The notes below the pieces were generated by a model that saw nothing but the letters and a program-made list of their open reading frames with translations, made no database searches and was not told the origin of the DNA. A DNA stretch of 64,000 bases, from positions 868,001 through 932,000 of the forward strand of contig JACKOP010000001.1 of assembly GCA_024234165.1 (NCBI GenBank), in the 5' to 3' direction. Shown one piece after another: positions 34,410-43,428 of this stretch. The stretch is from Pseudomonadales bacterium. GTDB taxonomy: Bacteria > Pseudomonadota > Gammaproteobacteria > Pseudomonadales > UBA5518. Numbering within the stretch: the stretch's first letter is position 1; each line of letters starts with the position of its first letter. The translations under genes were made by a program, and so were the position numbers.

Positions 34410-35240
34410 ATGAAAGCCCTCATGACCGCTGCATTGATCGGCTGGATGCTTCTGATCACCGGCTGTGCCGGTTGGAACCCGGGAGGAAAAACGCACCAAT
34501 CGGGGAGCATCGTCGATTACCTCTATCCCGAGGCCAAAGAGCCGCCGCAGATGCAGCCTGCCGTGACCTATTTGCGACCGCCCGTCCGTGTCGGGATCGC
34601 TTTCGTTCCCGGCACTGCCTGGGATTCCGGTTTGCCGGAGCCCGAAAAGGCCAAGCTGCTGGAGCGCGTCAAGGCGTCTTTCGCCCAATACGATTTCATT
34701 GGCAACATCGAGCTCATCCCGAGCCAGTACCTGCGCCCCAAGGGCGGCTTCGACAACCTGGAACAGGTGGCACGCATGTTCAACGTCGAAGTAATGGCGC
34801 TGCTTTCCTACGACCAGGTCCAGTTCGATGACAGCAACGCCCTGTCGGTTCTCTATTGGACGATCATCGGCGCCTACATCGTCCACGGCGACCAGTACGA
34901 CATCCAGACCATGCTCGATGCATCCGTCTTCGATGTCAGCAGCCGCAAGCTGCTCTTCCGCGCGCCTGGCACCAGTCAGGTCAAGGGCAGTTCGTCGATG
35001 GCCGGGTTCAGTGAACGCGCCCGGATCGCACGCTTCGAAGGCTACTCGCAGGCCGCGACCGCGCTCGTTCCTCAGCTTCAGGCCGAACTCGAGGGGTTCA
35101 AGCAACGCATCAAATCCGACGCCGGTTACCGCGTCGAACACAAACCCGGCTATTCCGGCGGCGGTAGTTTTGGCTGGCCGGGCATCCTGCTCGCCCTGTC
35201 GCTGTCGTTGATCGCACGCGGTGTTCGGCGCAGGAGCTGA
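34410..35240 (+). CDS. rhombotarget lipoprotein (GlyGly-CTERM)
   Basis: 276 aa. Lipoprotein signal peptide MKALMTAALIGWMLLITGC with the lipobox ITGC (Cys19). The body has YLYPEAKEPPQMQPAVTYL, VGIAFVPGT, GNIELIPSQYLRPKGGFDN and ALLSYDQVQF. The C-terminus is GGGSFGWPGILLALSLSLIA followed by RGVRRR, a GlyGly-CTERM sorting signal: Gly-rich stretch, hydrophobic helix, basic tail. The gene for the matching rhomboid protease follows 4 bp after the stop. GGAAGGGAACGAC precedes the ATG. A longer upstream frame overlaps mscK antisense and is rejected. It is an outer-surface lipoprotein of unknown role. Confidence 0.88.
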   Translation: MKALMTAALIGWMLLITGCAGWNPGGKTHQSGSIVDYLYPEAKEPPQMQPAVTYLRPPVRVGIAFVPGTAWDSGLPEPEKAKLLERVKASFAQYDFIGNIELIPSQYLRPKGGFDNLEQVARMFNVEVMALLSYDQVQFDDSNALSVLYWTIIGAYIVHGDQYDIQTMLDASVFDVSSRKLLFRAPGTSQVKGSSSMAGFSERARIARFEGYSQAATALVPQLQAELEGFKQRIKSDAGYRVEHKPGYSGGGSFGWPGILLALSLSLIARGVRRRS

Positions 35241-35244
35241 TGCA

Positions 35245-35817
35245 ATGCGCCTTGCATTGCTGCTCACGCTGGCATGCGGCGTTCTCGCCTGCACGCCCGA
35301 TTCCGTGCAGGACTGGCTGTCGCTCGATCGCCATGCGCTGCTGGGCGGGGAAGCCTGGCGCCTGTGGACCGGACACCTCGTCCACTTCTCGACAAGCCAC
35401 GCCATGAGCAATCTCGTGCTGCTGCTCGTAGTCACTGCCCTGGCGCAGCGCGAGTTCGGTTCGCGCGCGACCCTGACCGCCCTGCTCGTCGCTGCACCGC
35501 TGATCTCGCTCGGCCTGAACTGCCTGGTTCCGGATCTCACGGCATATCGTGGCAATTCCGCTCTGTCCGCCTTCCTGGGCGTTGCCGTCGGCATGCACCT
35601 CTGGCATCAGGTACCGCGTTTGCGGTTCGCTCTCGCGGCCGTGGGTACGGTAGCCATCGTTGCGATGTGCCTTGAAGCGAGCGGGTCGTTCGCGGGGTTC
35701 TCGAACCTTCCAGCAGGCGTCCACGTCGCCTGGCAGGCACACCTGATGGCAGGACTGGGTGCGGTCACGTGGGTGCTTTGCCGAATGCGAAGACAGACCG
35801 GCGATTCGTCACCGTGA
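35245..35817 (+). CDS. rrtA: rhombosortase (rhomboid-family intramembrane serine protease)
   Basis: 190 aa from ATG at 35245 with about six hydrophobic segments. Signature pieces are LWTGHLVHFSTSHAMSNLVL (His/Asn loop), YRGNSALSAFLGVAVGMHLW (catalytic Ser in GNSA) and VAWQAHLMAGLGAVTW (catalytic His). This matches the compact rhombosortase family, thought to cleave GlyGly-CTERM tails. It is co-transcribed with its presumed substrate, the lipoprotein at 34410. GAGCTG near the stop of the upstream gene serves as the ribosome site. Confidence 0.9.
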   Translation: MRLALLLTLACGVLACTPDSVQDWLSLDRHALLGGEAWRLWTGHLVHFSTSHAMSNLVLLLVVTALAQREFGSRATLTALLVAAPLISLGLNCLVPDLTAYRGNSALSAFLGVAVGMHLWHQVPRLRFALAAVGTVAIVAMCLEASGSFAGFSNLPAGVHVAWQAHLMAGLGAVTWVLCRMRRQTGDSSP

Positions 35818-35962
35818 ATCGAACACGCACGACCTTGACTTGGACTCTCGCTGACCCTGCCCTGCAGGCGGGTAGCCGGGAGATCACGATCGACATGGAA
35901 GGTGTCAGGCACGAGCGGACAGCGCCTGGTGCGTCGCGAGCAGGTTCTGGCGGGCACCGTGC

Positions 35963-37705
35963 TCAGGACGCGTGAGGCACCACCTGCACTTCCTCGACCA
36001 GCAACTGCAGCGTGCGTTCTCCACGCCATGCGTTGACGTCGAGCCGATACGCAAGCCGCACGTGGCGCACGCCCGGGTTCGGCCACTGCGACAAGTCCAC
36101 ATTGAACGCGATCGCCTCGAGTTCGCAGGCCGGTTCGGTACACGGTTTCACACGCATCCTGAGGTGCCGGCCGCCGACGATGCGCTGCCCTGCAAGCAGG
36201 AATTCACCGTCGAAAAGCGGCTCGGGGAAGTGCTGACCCCACGGTCCGGCGTCGCGCAGTTGTTCGGCGCGCCCGAGCGTGAAGTCCTCCGCGGCGAGTT
36301 CACCGTCGCTCTCCAGAACATGCTCCAGATCCGTGAGGCACAGGCGGGCACGCACTTCGCGGTCGAAGGCGCTGGCGAACATGTCGAAACACCCGGCATC
36401 GATCGTGAGTCCCGCTGCAGTCGCATGCCCGCCGAAGCGATTCACGATCTGTGGCGCTGCGGCTGCCACGGCGGCGATGGTGTCACGGATATGCAGCCCG
36501 GGAATCGAACGCGCAGAACCCTTGAGCTCACCGGTATCGGCCGTTGCAAACGCGATCACCGGACGATGGTGGCGCTCGCGGATACGGGCAGCCACCAGTC
36601 CGACCACACCCTGGTGCCAGTCATCGCGGTGCAGGCACATTCCCCACGGTAGCTCCTGGCCGTGCGCTGCCACGTCCGCGATCAGACGCAACGCCTCCTG
36701 TTGCATCCCCTCCTCGATTTCGCGCCGGTCGCGATTCAGCGTATCGAGCTCGATCGCCATCGCCCGCGCGAGGGCTGGATCGTCCTCCAGCAGGCAACGT
36801 ACCCCAAGCCCGATGTCGTCGAGCCGGCCGGCAGCATTGATGCGCGGTCCGATCACGAAACCGAGTTCGCTGCTGGTTGCGCGCGCCGGATCGCGCCCGG
36901 CCACCTCGAACAGTGCCAGGATGCCCGCACAGGCACGCCCCGCGCGTATGCGCAACAAGCCCTGGTGCACCAGCGCACGGTTGGTGCGATCGAGCGCGAC
37001 CACGTCGGCCACCGTGCCAAGCGCGACCAGGTCGAGCAGTTCACCCAGATTCGGCTCGACGAGCCGACGGGCGTGAAACCAGCCGCGTGCACGCAGCTCG
37101 GCGCGCAACGCCACCATCACGTAGAAGATCACCCCCACACCCGCGAGCGATCGGCTCGGGAACTTCGAGGCATCGAGATTCGGATTCACGATCGCATACG
37201 CCGGCGGCAACACGTCGCCGGGGAGATGGTGATCGGTGACGATCACATCGATACCGTGCTGCGCAGCAGCCGCAACGCCCTCGTGAGCCGCAATGCCGTT
37301 GTCGACGGTGAGGATCAGCGAGGGATTGCGCTGTGCGGCGACTGCAACCAGCGCCGGGCTGAGTCCATAGCCGTGCTCGAATCGGTTCGGCACCAGGAAC
37401 GTGCAGCCATCGGCACCCAGGGCATGCAGCGCGCGCAAGGCCAGCGCGCTGCTGGTTGCACCGTCGGCGTCATAGTCGCCGACCACGACGATGCGCTCGC
37501 CGGCTTCCAGCGCGTCTGCAAGCCGGCTTGCCGCAACGTCGATTCCGGGCATCGCATCCGGCGGTGCCAGCCGCGCCAGGCTGCGATCCAGCTCGGCAAC
37601 GTCGGTGACTCCGCGTGCCGCGTAGATCCGCGCCAGCAGCGGATCAGCGACACCCGCAACCGCGATCGCAGGATCAACAAGCCGGCGCCGGATCGATCGC
37701 CTCAT
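35963..37705 (-). CDS. recJ: single-stranded-DNA-specific exonuclease RecJ
   Basis: 580 aa from ATG at 37705, which overlaps the thrC stop (ATGA). 5'-3' ssDNA exonuclease in recombination and mismatch repair. DHH motifs: VVVGDYDADGATSSALALRA (motif I), ILTVDNGIAAHEGV (II), DVIVTDHHLPGDVLP (III, DHH), DLVALGTVADVVALDRTNR (IV). DHHA1: RFGGHATAAGLTID. The C-terminal OB-like domain ends at about 575. Length agrees with the family. A longer frame upstream would run into thrC and is rejected. It is the last gene of the dsbC-hom-thrC-recJ cluster. Confidence 0.97.
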   Translation of the reverse strand: MRRSIRRRLVDPAIAVAGVADPLLARIYAARGVTDVAELDRSLARLAPPDAMPGIDVAASRLADALEAGERIVVVGDYDADGATSSALALRALHALGADGCTFLVPNRFEHGYGLSPALVAVAAQRNPSLILTVDNGIAAHEGVAAAAQHGIDVIVTDHHLPGDVLPPAYAIVNPNLDASKFPSRSLAGVGVIFYVMVALRAELRARGWFHARRLVEPNLGELLDLVALGTVADVVALDRTNRALVHQGLLRIRAGRACAGILALFEVAGRDPARATSSELGFVIGPRINAAGRLDDIGLGVRCLLEDDPALARAMAIELDTLNRDRREIEEGMQQEALRLIADVAAHGQELPWGMCLHRDDWHQGVVGLVAARIRERHHRPVIAFATADTGELKGSARSIPGLHIRDTIAAVAAAAPQIVNRFGGHATAAGLTIDAGCFDMFASAFDREVRARLCLTDLEHVLESDGELAAEDFTLGRAEQLRDAGPWGQHFPEPLFDGEFLLAGQRIVGGRHLRMRVKPCTEPACELEAIAFNVDLSQWPNPGVRHVRLAYRLDVNAWRGERTLQLLVEEVQVVPHAS

Positions 37706-39096
37706 GCGAGACGGCTGCGAATGAATCCCTGCACCGTGTTCAGGTCGTGATCGAGCACCGTGCATCGCTCCTCGCGTTCGAAGAGATCTGCCATGTAGTG
37801 CGGCAGTGCCGGCTCGCACGGCACGCCCGCCCGGGCCACGGCCTCGGGAAATTTCGCCGGGTGTGCGGTTGCCAGCGTGATGATCGGTGTGGCGCGCGAA
37901 CTGCGGCATTCGCGCGCCGCCTGCACGCCTATCGCCGAGTGTGGGTCGAGCAGGTATCCGGATTCCTCGAAGACGCGTGCGATCATCGCGCAGGTCATCG
38001 CATCATCGACCGCAAAGCTCGTGAACTCGGCGCGTGCTGCCTGCATGATTTCCGCTGGCAGATCGACATCACCGGCACGGAAATGCGCCATCAGTTCACG
38101 CAGCCGCTTCGCATCGCGCGCGTGAAAATCGAACAGTACGCGTTCGAAGTTGCTCGAGATCACGATATCCATGCTCGGGGAGAGCGTGTGTGCGAGCGGC
38201 GCCCGTGCATAGCGCCCGCTCGTCAGCAGCCGGTGCAGGATGTCGTTGGCATTCGTCGCGATGACGAGCTGCTCCACCGGCAGCCCCATCTGCCGCGCGA
38301 GATAGCCAGCGTAGATGTCGCCGAAGTTGCCGGTCGGCACCGCGAAGGACACCTTTCGACCGGGCGCGCCGAGCGCAAGTGCCGCGTGGAAGTAGTACAC
38401 GATCTGGGCCATGATGCGCGCCCAGTTGATCGAATTCACCGCGACCAGGCGCCGGCCCGACGGCAGGAACGACTGGTCGGCGAAGCTCGCCTTGACCATT
38501 TCCTGGCAGTCGTCGAAGTTGCCGCGCACCGCGATGTTGTGGACGTTGCCCCCCGGCACGGTGGTCATCTGACGGCGCTGTACGTCCGAGACGCGCTGGT
38601 GCGGGTGCAGGATGAAGATGTCGGCACCGGCGCAGTTGCGACAGCCCTCGATCGCGGCGGATCCGGTATCGCCCGAGGTGGCGCCGAGCACGACCACGCG
38701 TTCGCCGCTGCGTGCGAGCGAACGATCCAGCAGTCGGCCGAGCAACTGCAGCGCAAAATCCTTGAACGCCAGCGTCGGCCCGTGAAACAGTTCGAGCACC
38801 CACTCGTTGTGCCCGAGCTGTACCAGCGGCGCCACCGCCGGGTGGCGGAAGCTGCGGTAGGTCTCGCGCGTCATCGCCAGCAACTCATCGGGCGCAAGGA
38901 AGCCGGTGACGAACGGTGCCATCACTTCAGCCGCGAGTTCGGCGTAGTCCAGCTGCGCCCAGGTGCGCATGCGTTCTGCGTCCATACGCGGTAGCGTCTC
39001 CGGAACGTAGAGCCCGCCGTCCGGCGCCAGACCGGTCAGCAGGACGTCTTCGAACGCAAGTGCCGGCGACTCGCCGCGCGTGCTGATGTACCTCAA
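37702..39096 (-). CDS. thrC: threonine synthase
   Basis: 464 aa. PLP enzyme that converts O-phosphohomoserine to threonine. It begins MRYISTRGESPALAFEDVLL and GLAPDGGLYVPE, typical of the long (class I) form. PLP-binding FHGPTLAFKDFALQLLGRLL (Lys), then VVLGATSGDTGSAAIEGC and SINWARIMAQIVYYFHA. It follows hom by 24 bp, the usual threonine pathway pairing. The stop overlaps the recJ start. Confidence 0.97.
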   Translation of the reverse strand: MRYISTRGESPALAFEDVLLTGLAPDGGLYVPETLPRMDAERMRTWAQLDYAELAAEVMAPFVTGFLAPDELLAMTRETYRSFRHPAVAPLVQLGHNEWVLELFHGPTLAFKDFALQLLGRLLDRSLARSGERVVVLGATSGDTGSAAIEGCRNCAGADIFILHPHQRVSDVQRRQMTTVPGGNVHNIAVRGNFDDCQEMVKASFADQSFLPSGRRLVAVNSINWARIMAQIVYYFHAALALGAPGRKVSFAVPTGNFGDIYAGYLARQMGLPVEQLVIATNANDILHRLLTSGRYARAPLAHTLSPSMDIVISSNFERVLFDFHARDAKRLRELMAHFRAGDVDLPAEIMQAARAEFTSFAVDDAMTCAMIARVFEESGYLLDPHSAIGVQAARECRSSRATPIITLATAHPAKFPEAVARAGVPCEPALPHYMADLFEREERCTVLDHDLNTVQGFIRSRLA

Positions 39097-39120
39097 GGCC
39101 GTCTCTCCGCTGTTGATTGT

Positions 39121-40428
39121 TCAGCCTTCCAGCTTTTCCATGCGGATCCGCGTCACACGCCCGCGTATGCTGTCGAGCGCCTCGACCGCAGTGATCGCCT
39201 CGCTCATATGGCTCTCGGTCGTGACGCTGCTCAGCAGGATCAGCGTTGCGGTTTCCTGTCCTTCGGGTGCTTCCTTCTGGATCAGCGCCTCGATGCTGAT
39301 GCCCGCCTCACCGAGTATCTGCGCCACGCGCCACAGCACGCCGGGGCGATCCAGTGCTGCCACGCGCAGATAGTACGAAGTGCGTACTGCCGACATCGGC
39401 AGCACCGGTTCGCTCGACAGGCGATCAGGCTGGAACGCCAGGTGCGGCACGCGGTGTTCGGGGTCGGCAGTCAGCGTGCGTGCCACATCGATGATGTCCG
39501 CAACCACGGCCGACGCCGTCGGCTCCGACCCGGCACCGGGTCCGTAATAGAGCGTCGGGCCCACCGCATCGCCCTTCACGAGAATCGCGTTCATCACACC
39601 GTTCACGTTGGCGATCAGCCGATCGTGCGGGATCAGCGTCGGATGCACCCGCAACTCGATACCCTCGGCGGTACGCCGGCAGATTCCCAGATGCTTGATG
39701 CGATAACCGAGTTCCGCTGCGTAAACCAGGTCTTCTTCGTTGAGGGTGCCGATGCCTTCGGTGTAGACCTTGTCGAACTGCAACGGAATGCCGAATGCCA
39801 GCGAGGCGAGGATGACCAGCTTGTGCGCGGCATCGATGCCCTCGACGTCGAAGGTGGGATCTGCCTCGGCGTAGCCCAGCGCCTGCGCATCGGCGAGCGC
39901 CGCAGCGAAACTGCGTCCCTTCTCGCGCATCTCCGACAGGATGTAGTTGCCGGTGCCGTTGATGATCCCTGCCACCCACTCGATGCGGTTCGCGGCAAGC
40001 CCCTCACGGATCGCCTTGATGATCGGAATGCCGCCGCCGACTGCCGCCTCGAACGCGACCGTGACGCCACGCGCACCGGCTGCAGCGAAGATCTCGTTGC
40101 CGTGTTCGGCAATCAGCGCCTTGTTCGCCGTGACCACATGCTTGCCTGCAGCGATCGCCTGCATCACCAGTTCGCGCGCCGCGTCGCAACCGCCGATCAG
40201 TTCGACGACGATATCGACTTCCGGATCGCGCACCACGGCGAACACATCACGACTGGTGCGTACGCCAGCAGTCTCGCAACGCAGGTTGCCGCGGCGTACC
40301 CCGACATGCGTCACGCGCACGTCGCGGCCGACGCGCGCGGCAATGTCGGCCCCGTTGCGTTGCAGCACGGTGAAGGTTCCCGAGCCCACGGTACCGAAGC
40401 CGCAGATGCCAACCCGTATCGGACCCAT
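39121..40428 (-). CDS. hom: homoserine dehydrogenase
   Basis: 435 aa from ATG at 40428 after GAGGAG. Reduces aspartate semialdehyde to homoserine. NAD(P)-binding GICGFGTVGSGTFTVL, catalytic region VVTANKALIAEHGNEIF, EAAVGGGIPIIKAIREGL, GIINGTGNYILSEM and AEADPTFDVEGIDAAHKLVIL. A C-terminal ACT domain (YYLRVAALDRPGVLWRVAQI) suggests threonine feedback. It is monofunctional, without an aspartokinase. A start 36 bp upstream would run into the dsbC end and lacks a ribosome site. Confidence 0.97.
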   Translation of the reverse strand: MGPIRVGICGFGTVGSGTFTVLQRNGADIAARVGRDVRVTHVGVRRGNLRCETAGVRTSRDVFAVVRDPEVDIVVELIGGCDAARELVMQAIAAGKHVVTANKALIAEHGNEIFAAAGARGVTVAFEAAVGGGIPIIKAIREGLAANRIEWVAGIINGTGNYILSEMREKGRSFAAALADAQALGYAEADPTFDVEGIDAAHKLVILASLAFGIPLQFDKVYTEGIGTLNEEDLVYAAELGYRIKHLGICRRTAEGIELRVHPTLIPHDRLIANVNGVMNAILVKGDAVGPTLYYGPGAGSEPTASAVVADIIDVARTLTADPEHRVPHLAFQPDRLSSEPVLPMSAVRTSYYLRVAALDRPGVLWRVAQILGEAGISIEALIQKEAPEGQETATLILLSSVTTESHMSEAITAVEALDSIRGRVTRIRMEKLEG

Positions 40429-40460
40429 GTGGTGCTCCTCGCTGCTCGATCCGTTCATGC

Positions 40461-41216
40461 TCAATTTATGCCGAGCATTTTCGCCAGTTCCTTCGCGGGC
40501 CGGTATCCCGGTATCAGCGTGCCGTCCTCGAGCACCAGTGCCGGTGTGCCGGTGACACCCACCTTTTCGCCGAGCAGCATCTGGTTGGCAACCGGATTGC
40601 CCGCACAGACGTTCTCGGGAATCGTGTCGCCGCGCTTGAGCGCCGTCAGCGCACCCTTGCGGTCAGCCGCGCACCATGCGCTCGCGATCTTGCGATACGA
40701 CGGTGAGCCCAGGCCCGCACGCGGGTAGGCCAGATAGTGCACTGCAATGCCGAGCTCGTTGATTTCGGCAATCTCGCTGTGCAGCTTGCGACAGTAACCG
40801 CAGTCGACGTCGGTGAACACGGTGATCGTCGCACGCGGATTGGGTGGTGAGAAAACGATCATGTCGGCCGGATCGACGGCCGCGATCAACCGTGCCCGCT
40901 CCTGCTGGCGCCCGACCTCGTCGAGGTTCGCGAAGCCGTCCGCCCGGATCTCGAACAGATCGCCGGCGACGAAATGCGTTCCCGCACCGTTGACGTAGAG
41001 CAGGGGGCCACCACGCACCTGTACCTCGTACATGCCTGCGATCGCACTCGGCTTCGGCGCCTCGTACTGCAGATCGGGCCGCGCCTTCGACAGCGCGGCC
41101 AGGATCGCGTCAGCCGCGGGGTCCGGGCCGTCCGCGCCATTCGCGCGGGCAATCAGCAACAACGCCATGATCACGGCAGCGCCGATGCGTCGCCAGCAGC
41201 CATCAGCATGTCTCAT
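40461..41216 (-). CDS. dsbC: thiol:disulfide interchange protein DsbC
   Basis: 251 aa, periplasmic disulfide isomerase. Signal peptide about residues 1-28 (GAAVIMALLLIARANGADG). N-terminal dimerisation domain (YEVQVRGGPLLYVNGAGTHF, GDLFEI), linker, then a thioredoxin domain with ITVFTDVDCGYCRKLHSEI (active-site CGYC) and cis-Pro region VGVTGTPALVLEDGTLIPGY. The ATG at 41216 has AGGAGG 9 bp upstream. It lies between xerD and hom, as in Pseudomonas. Confidence 0.96.
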   Translation of the reverse strand: MRHADGCWRRIGAAVIMALLLIARANGADGPDPAADAILAALSKARPDLQYEAPKPSAIAGMYEVQVRGGPLLYVNGAGTHFVAGDLFEIRADGFANLDEVGRQQERARLIAAVDPADMIVFSPPNPRATITVFTDVDCGYCRKLHSEIAEINELGIAVHYLAYPRAGLGSPSYRKIASAWCAADRKGALTALKRGDTIPENVCAGNPVANQMLLGEKVGVTGTPALVLEDGTLIPGYRPAKELAKMLGIN

Positions 41217-41282
41217 CCGAACTTCCTCCTGTAGTAATGCGCTAGCCCCGCACCAGGACACGGCCACACCTCCGGCAGATCA

Positions 41283-42182
41283 TCATCCGCGCGGATGGTG
41301 CGTCGCGTGCACCTGCTTCAACCGCTCGCGTGCCACGTGCGTGTAGATCTGCGTCGTCGACAGATCGCTGTGCCCGAGCAGCAGCTGCACCACGCGCAGA
41401 TCGGCCCCGTGGTTCAGCAGATGCGTCGCAAACGCATGGCGCAGCGTATGCGGCGACAGCGGCTTCGTGATCCCGGCCGTGACGGCATGCTGTCTGATCC
41501 GGTGCCAGAAGGCCTGACGCGTCAGCGCACGCCCACCACGCCCCGGAAACAGCACCGCACTGTGCATCGCGTCGGGCAGTCCAGGACGCGCCTCGCGCAG
41601 ATAACGACCTACCCACGTCAGCGCCTCCTCGCCTACCGGAACCAACCGCTCGCGCGAACCCTTGCCCATGATCCGCACCACACCTTGGGTCATGCCGAGC
41701 CCGGAGAGTTCCAGCGTGACCAGCTCACTGATGCGCAACCCGCATGCATACAGCAGTTCGAGCATCGCCCGGTCGCGCAACCCGATCGCCGTGGCGATAT
41801 CCGGTGCTGCCAGCAGCCGTTCCACGTCGTCCTCGCTGAGCGTGCCCGGCAATGCACGCGGAGCCCGTGGTCCCGGCACGCGCAGCGTCGGATCGACGGC
41901 GATCGCACCCTCGCGCAAGAGGTAACGATAGAAGCCGCGCAGGCACGACAGCAGACGGGCGGCAGTTCGCGTCGAGCGGCCTTCACGCAAGCCAGCAGCG
42001 AGGTATTCCAGCAGCAGCGAACGGTCGACCGCCGCCAGTTCCGACCCACGTGCATGCAACCACCCGGCAAAAGCCTCGAGGTCACTGCGATAGGCCATCA
42101 GCGTGTTCGCGCTCGAGCCCTTCTCCATCCACAGCGCATCGAGGAAACGCTCGATCACGCTACGGTCCGCGTCTGCGATCAT
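41283..42182 (-). CDS. xerD: site-specific tyrosine recombinase XerD
   Basis: 299 aa. Resolves chromosome dimers at dif with XerC. N-domain ANTLMAYRSDLEAFAGWL, catalytic Arg in YACGLRISELVTLELSGL, Lys in IMGKGSRERLVPVGE, then PHTLRHAFATHLLNHGADLR and LLGHSDLSTTQIYTHV (Tyr nucleophile). Unlike intI at 26101 it lacks the integron-specific insert. Separate from the rplS operon through the terminator at 42227. Confidence 0.95.
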   Translation of the reverse strand: MIADADRSVIERFLDALWMEKGSSANTLMAYRSDLEAFAGWLHARGSELAAVDRSLLLEYLAAGLREGRSTRTAARLLSCLRGFYRYLLREGAIAVDPTLRVPGPRAPRALPGTLSEDDVERLLAAPDIATAIGLRDRAMLELLYACGLRISELVTLELSGLGMTQGVVRIMGKGSRERLVPVGEEALTWVGRYLREARPGLPDAMHSAVLFPGRGGRALTRQAFWHRIRQHAVTAGITKPLSPHTLRHAFATHLLNHGADLRVVQLLLGHSDLSTTQIYTHVARERLKQVHATHHPRG

Positions 42183-42226
42183 CGAGGATTTTCACCTCCG
42201 GGAGTGCGCCCGCATCGCGCACACAC

Positions 42227-42252
42227 AAAAAAGGTGGCTCACGCCACCTTTT
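42227..42252 (-). terminator. rho-independent terminator after rplS
   Basis: Perfect stem AAAAGGTGGC/GCCACCTTTT with a TGAG loop, followed on the minus strand by a T-run. It ends the rpsP-rimM-trmD-rplS operon. Confidence 0.93.
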
Positions 42253-42271
42253 CCGCCGCCTGCCGTACGGA

Positions 42272-42637
42272 TCAGTCGGCGCTCTGCTTGGCCAGCTTTT
42301 CCTTGATCCTGGCCGCCTTGCCGCTCAGTTCGCGCAGGTAATACAGCTTCGCCTGACGCACGTCACCACGACGCTTGACCTGGATGTTCGCGACCGCCGG
42401 GCTGTAGGTCTGGAACGTACGCTCCACGCCCACGCCGTGGGAGATCTTGCGCACCGTGAACGCCGAGTTCAGGCCCCGGTTGCGCTTGGCGATCACCACG
42501 CCCTCGTAGGCCTGCAGCCGCTCGCGCTCGCCTTCGACGACACGCACATCGACCACCACCGTATCGCCCGGTGCAAAATCCGGCACATTCTTGCCCATCT
42601 GCTCGGCTTCGAGCTGTCCAATGATCGTGTTCTGCAT
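42272..42637 (-). CDS. rplS: 50S ribosomal protein L19
   Basis: 121 aa from MQNTIIGQLEAEQM after AGGGGAGG. Typical L19 blocks FAPGDTVVVDVRVVEGERER, QAYEGVVIAKRNRGLNSAFT, VRKISHGVGVERTFQTYSP, VKRRGDVRQAKLYYLRELSG. It is the last gene of the rpsP-rimM-trmD-rplS operon, followed by a terminator. The longer frame upstream overlaps trmD and is rejected. Confidence 0.98.
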   Translation of the reverse strand: MQNTIIGQLEAEQMGKNVPDFAPGDTVVVDVRVVEGERERLQAYEGVVIAKRNRGLNSAFTVRKISHGVGVERTFQTYSPAVANIQVKRRGDVRQAKLYYLRELSGKAARIKEKLAKQSAD

Positions 42638-42723
42638 GACCTCATCCTCCCCTGTTTCGCTCGCGCAACGGGTGCGCTCGCCCCTGTAGCCGTCATTGCG
42701 CAGTGCCCAGGGCACCGCCCCCA

Positions 42724-43419
42724 TCAATGCTCTTCGCGTGCTGCCGCCAGATCGGGACGGCGTGCCCGCGTGCGTTCGCAGGCTTGCACCAGCCGCCACG
42801 CGCGAATCCGTTCGTGGTCACCACTCAGCAGCACCGGCGGCACTGCGCGCCCCTCGAACACCTCTGGTCGCGTGTAGTGCGGACAGTCCAGCAAGCCTTC
42901 TGCAAACGAGTCCTGCACCGCCGACTCGTCGTGCCCCAGTGCACCCGGCAAAAGCCGGATCATCGCATCCAGCAGCACCATCGCAGGCAACTCGCCCCCG
43001 CTCAGCACGTAGTCGCCGAGCGATATTTCCTCGTCGATCTCGCTCTCGATCACGCGCTCGTCGACGCCTTCGTAGCGCCCCGCAAGCAGCACCAGTGGCC
43101 CGCCCTGCGCCAGCGCTTCCACCCGTTGCTGTCGCAGCGCAACCCCCTGCGGCGACAGGTAGATCACGCGCGCCGCTGCACCAAGTTCGCAACGTGCGGC
43201 ACGAATCGCCGCACACAGCGGGGGGGCACTCATCACCATCCCCGGACCGCCCCCATAGGGCCGGTCATCGACCGAACGATGACGGTCGCTGGCGTAGTCG
43301 CGCGGGTTCCAGCATTTCAGCTCGACCAGCCCTTCGCGCACTGCCCTGCCCGAAATTCCAAAGCCGGTGAGCGCACCGAACATTTCCGGAAAGATCGTCA
43401 CCACCGCAACGCGCAACAC
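42724..43419 (-). CDS. trmD: tRNA (guanine-N1-)-methyltransferase
   Basis: 231 aa. Makes m1G37 in tRNAs with G36 using SAM. N-terminus VVTIFPEMFGALTGFGISG, DDRPYGGGPGMVMSAPPL, deep trefoil-knot SAM site VLLAGRYEGVDERVIESEID and SLGDYVLSGGELPAMVLLDA, C-domain HYTRPEVFEGRAVPPVLLSG. Complete, a little shorter than the usual 240-250 aa. Between rimM and rplS. Confidence 0.97.
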   Translation of the reverse strand: MLRVAVVTIFPEMFGALTGFGISGRAVREGLVELKCWNPRDYASDRHRSVDDRPYGGGPGMVMSAPPLCAAIRAARCELGAAARVIYLSPQGVALRQQRVEALAQGGPLVLLAGRYEGVDERVIESEIDEEISLGDYVLSGGELPAMVLLDAMIRLLPGALGHDESAVQDSFAEGLLDCPHYTRPEVFEGRAVPPVLLSGDHERIRAWRLVQACERTRARRPDLAAAREEH

Positions 43420-43428
43420 GTCTTGCGC

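Noticed and set aside
39208..40728. 506-codon plus-strand frame opposite hom and dsbC
   Set aside because: It spans two conserved genes and their intergenic region and shows no family signature.
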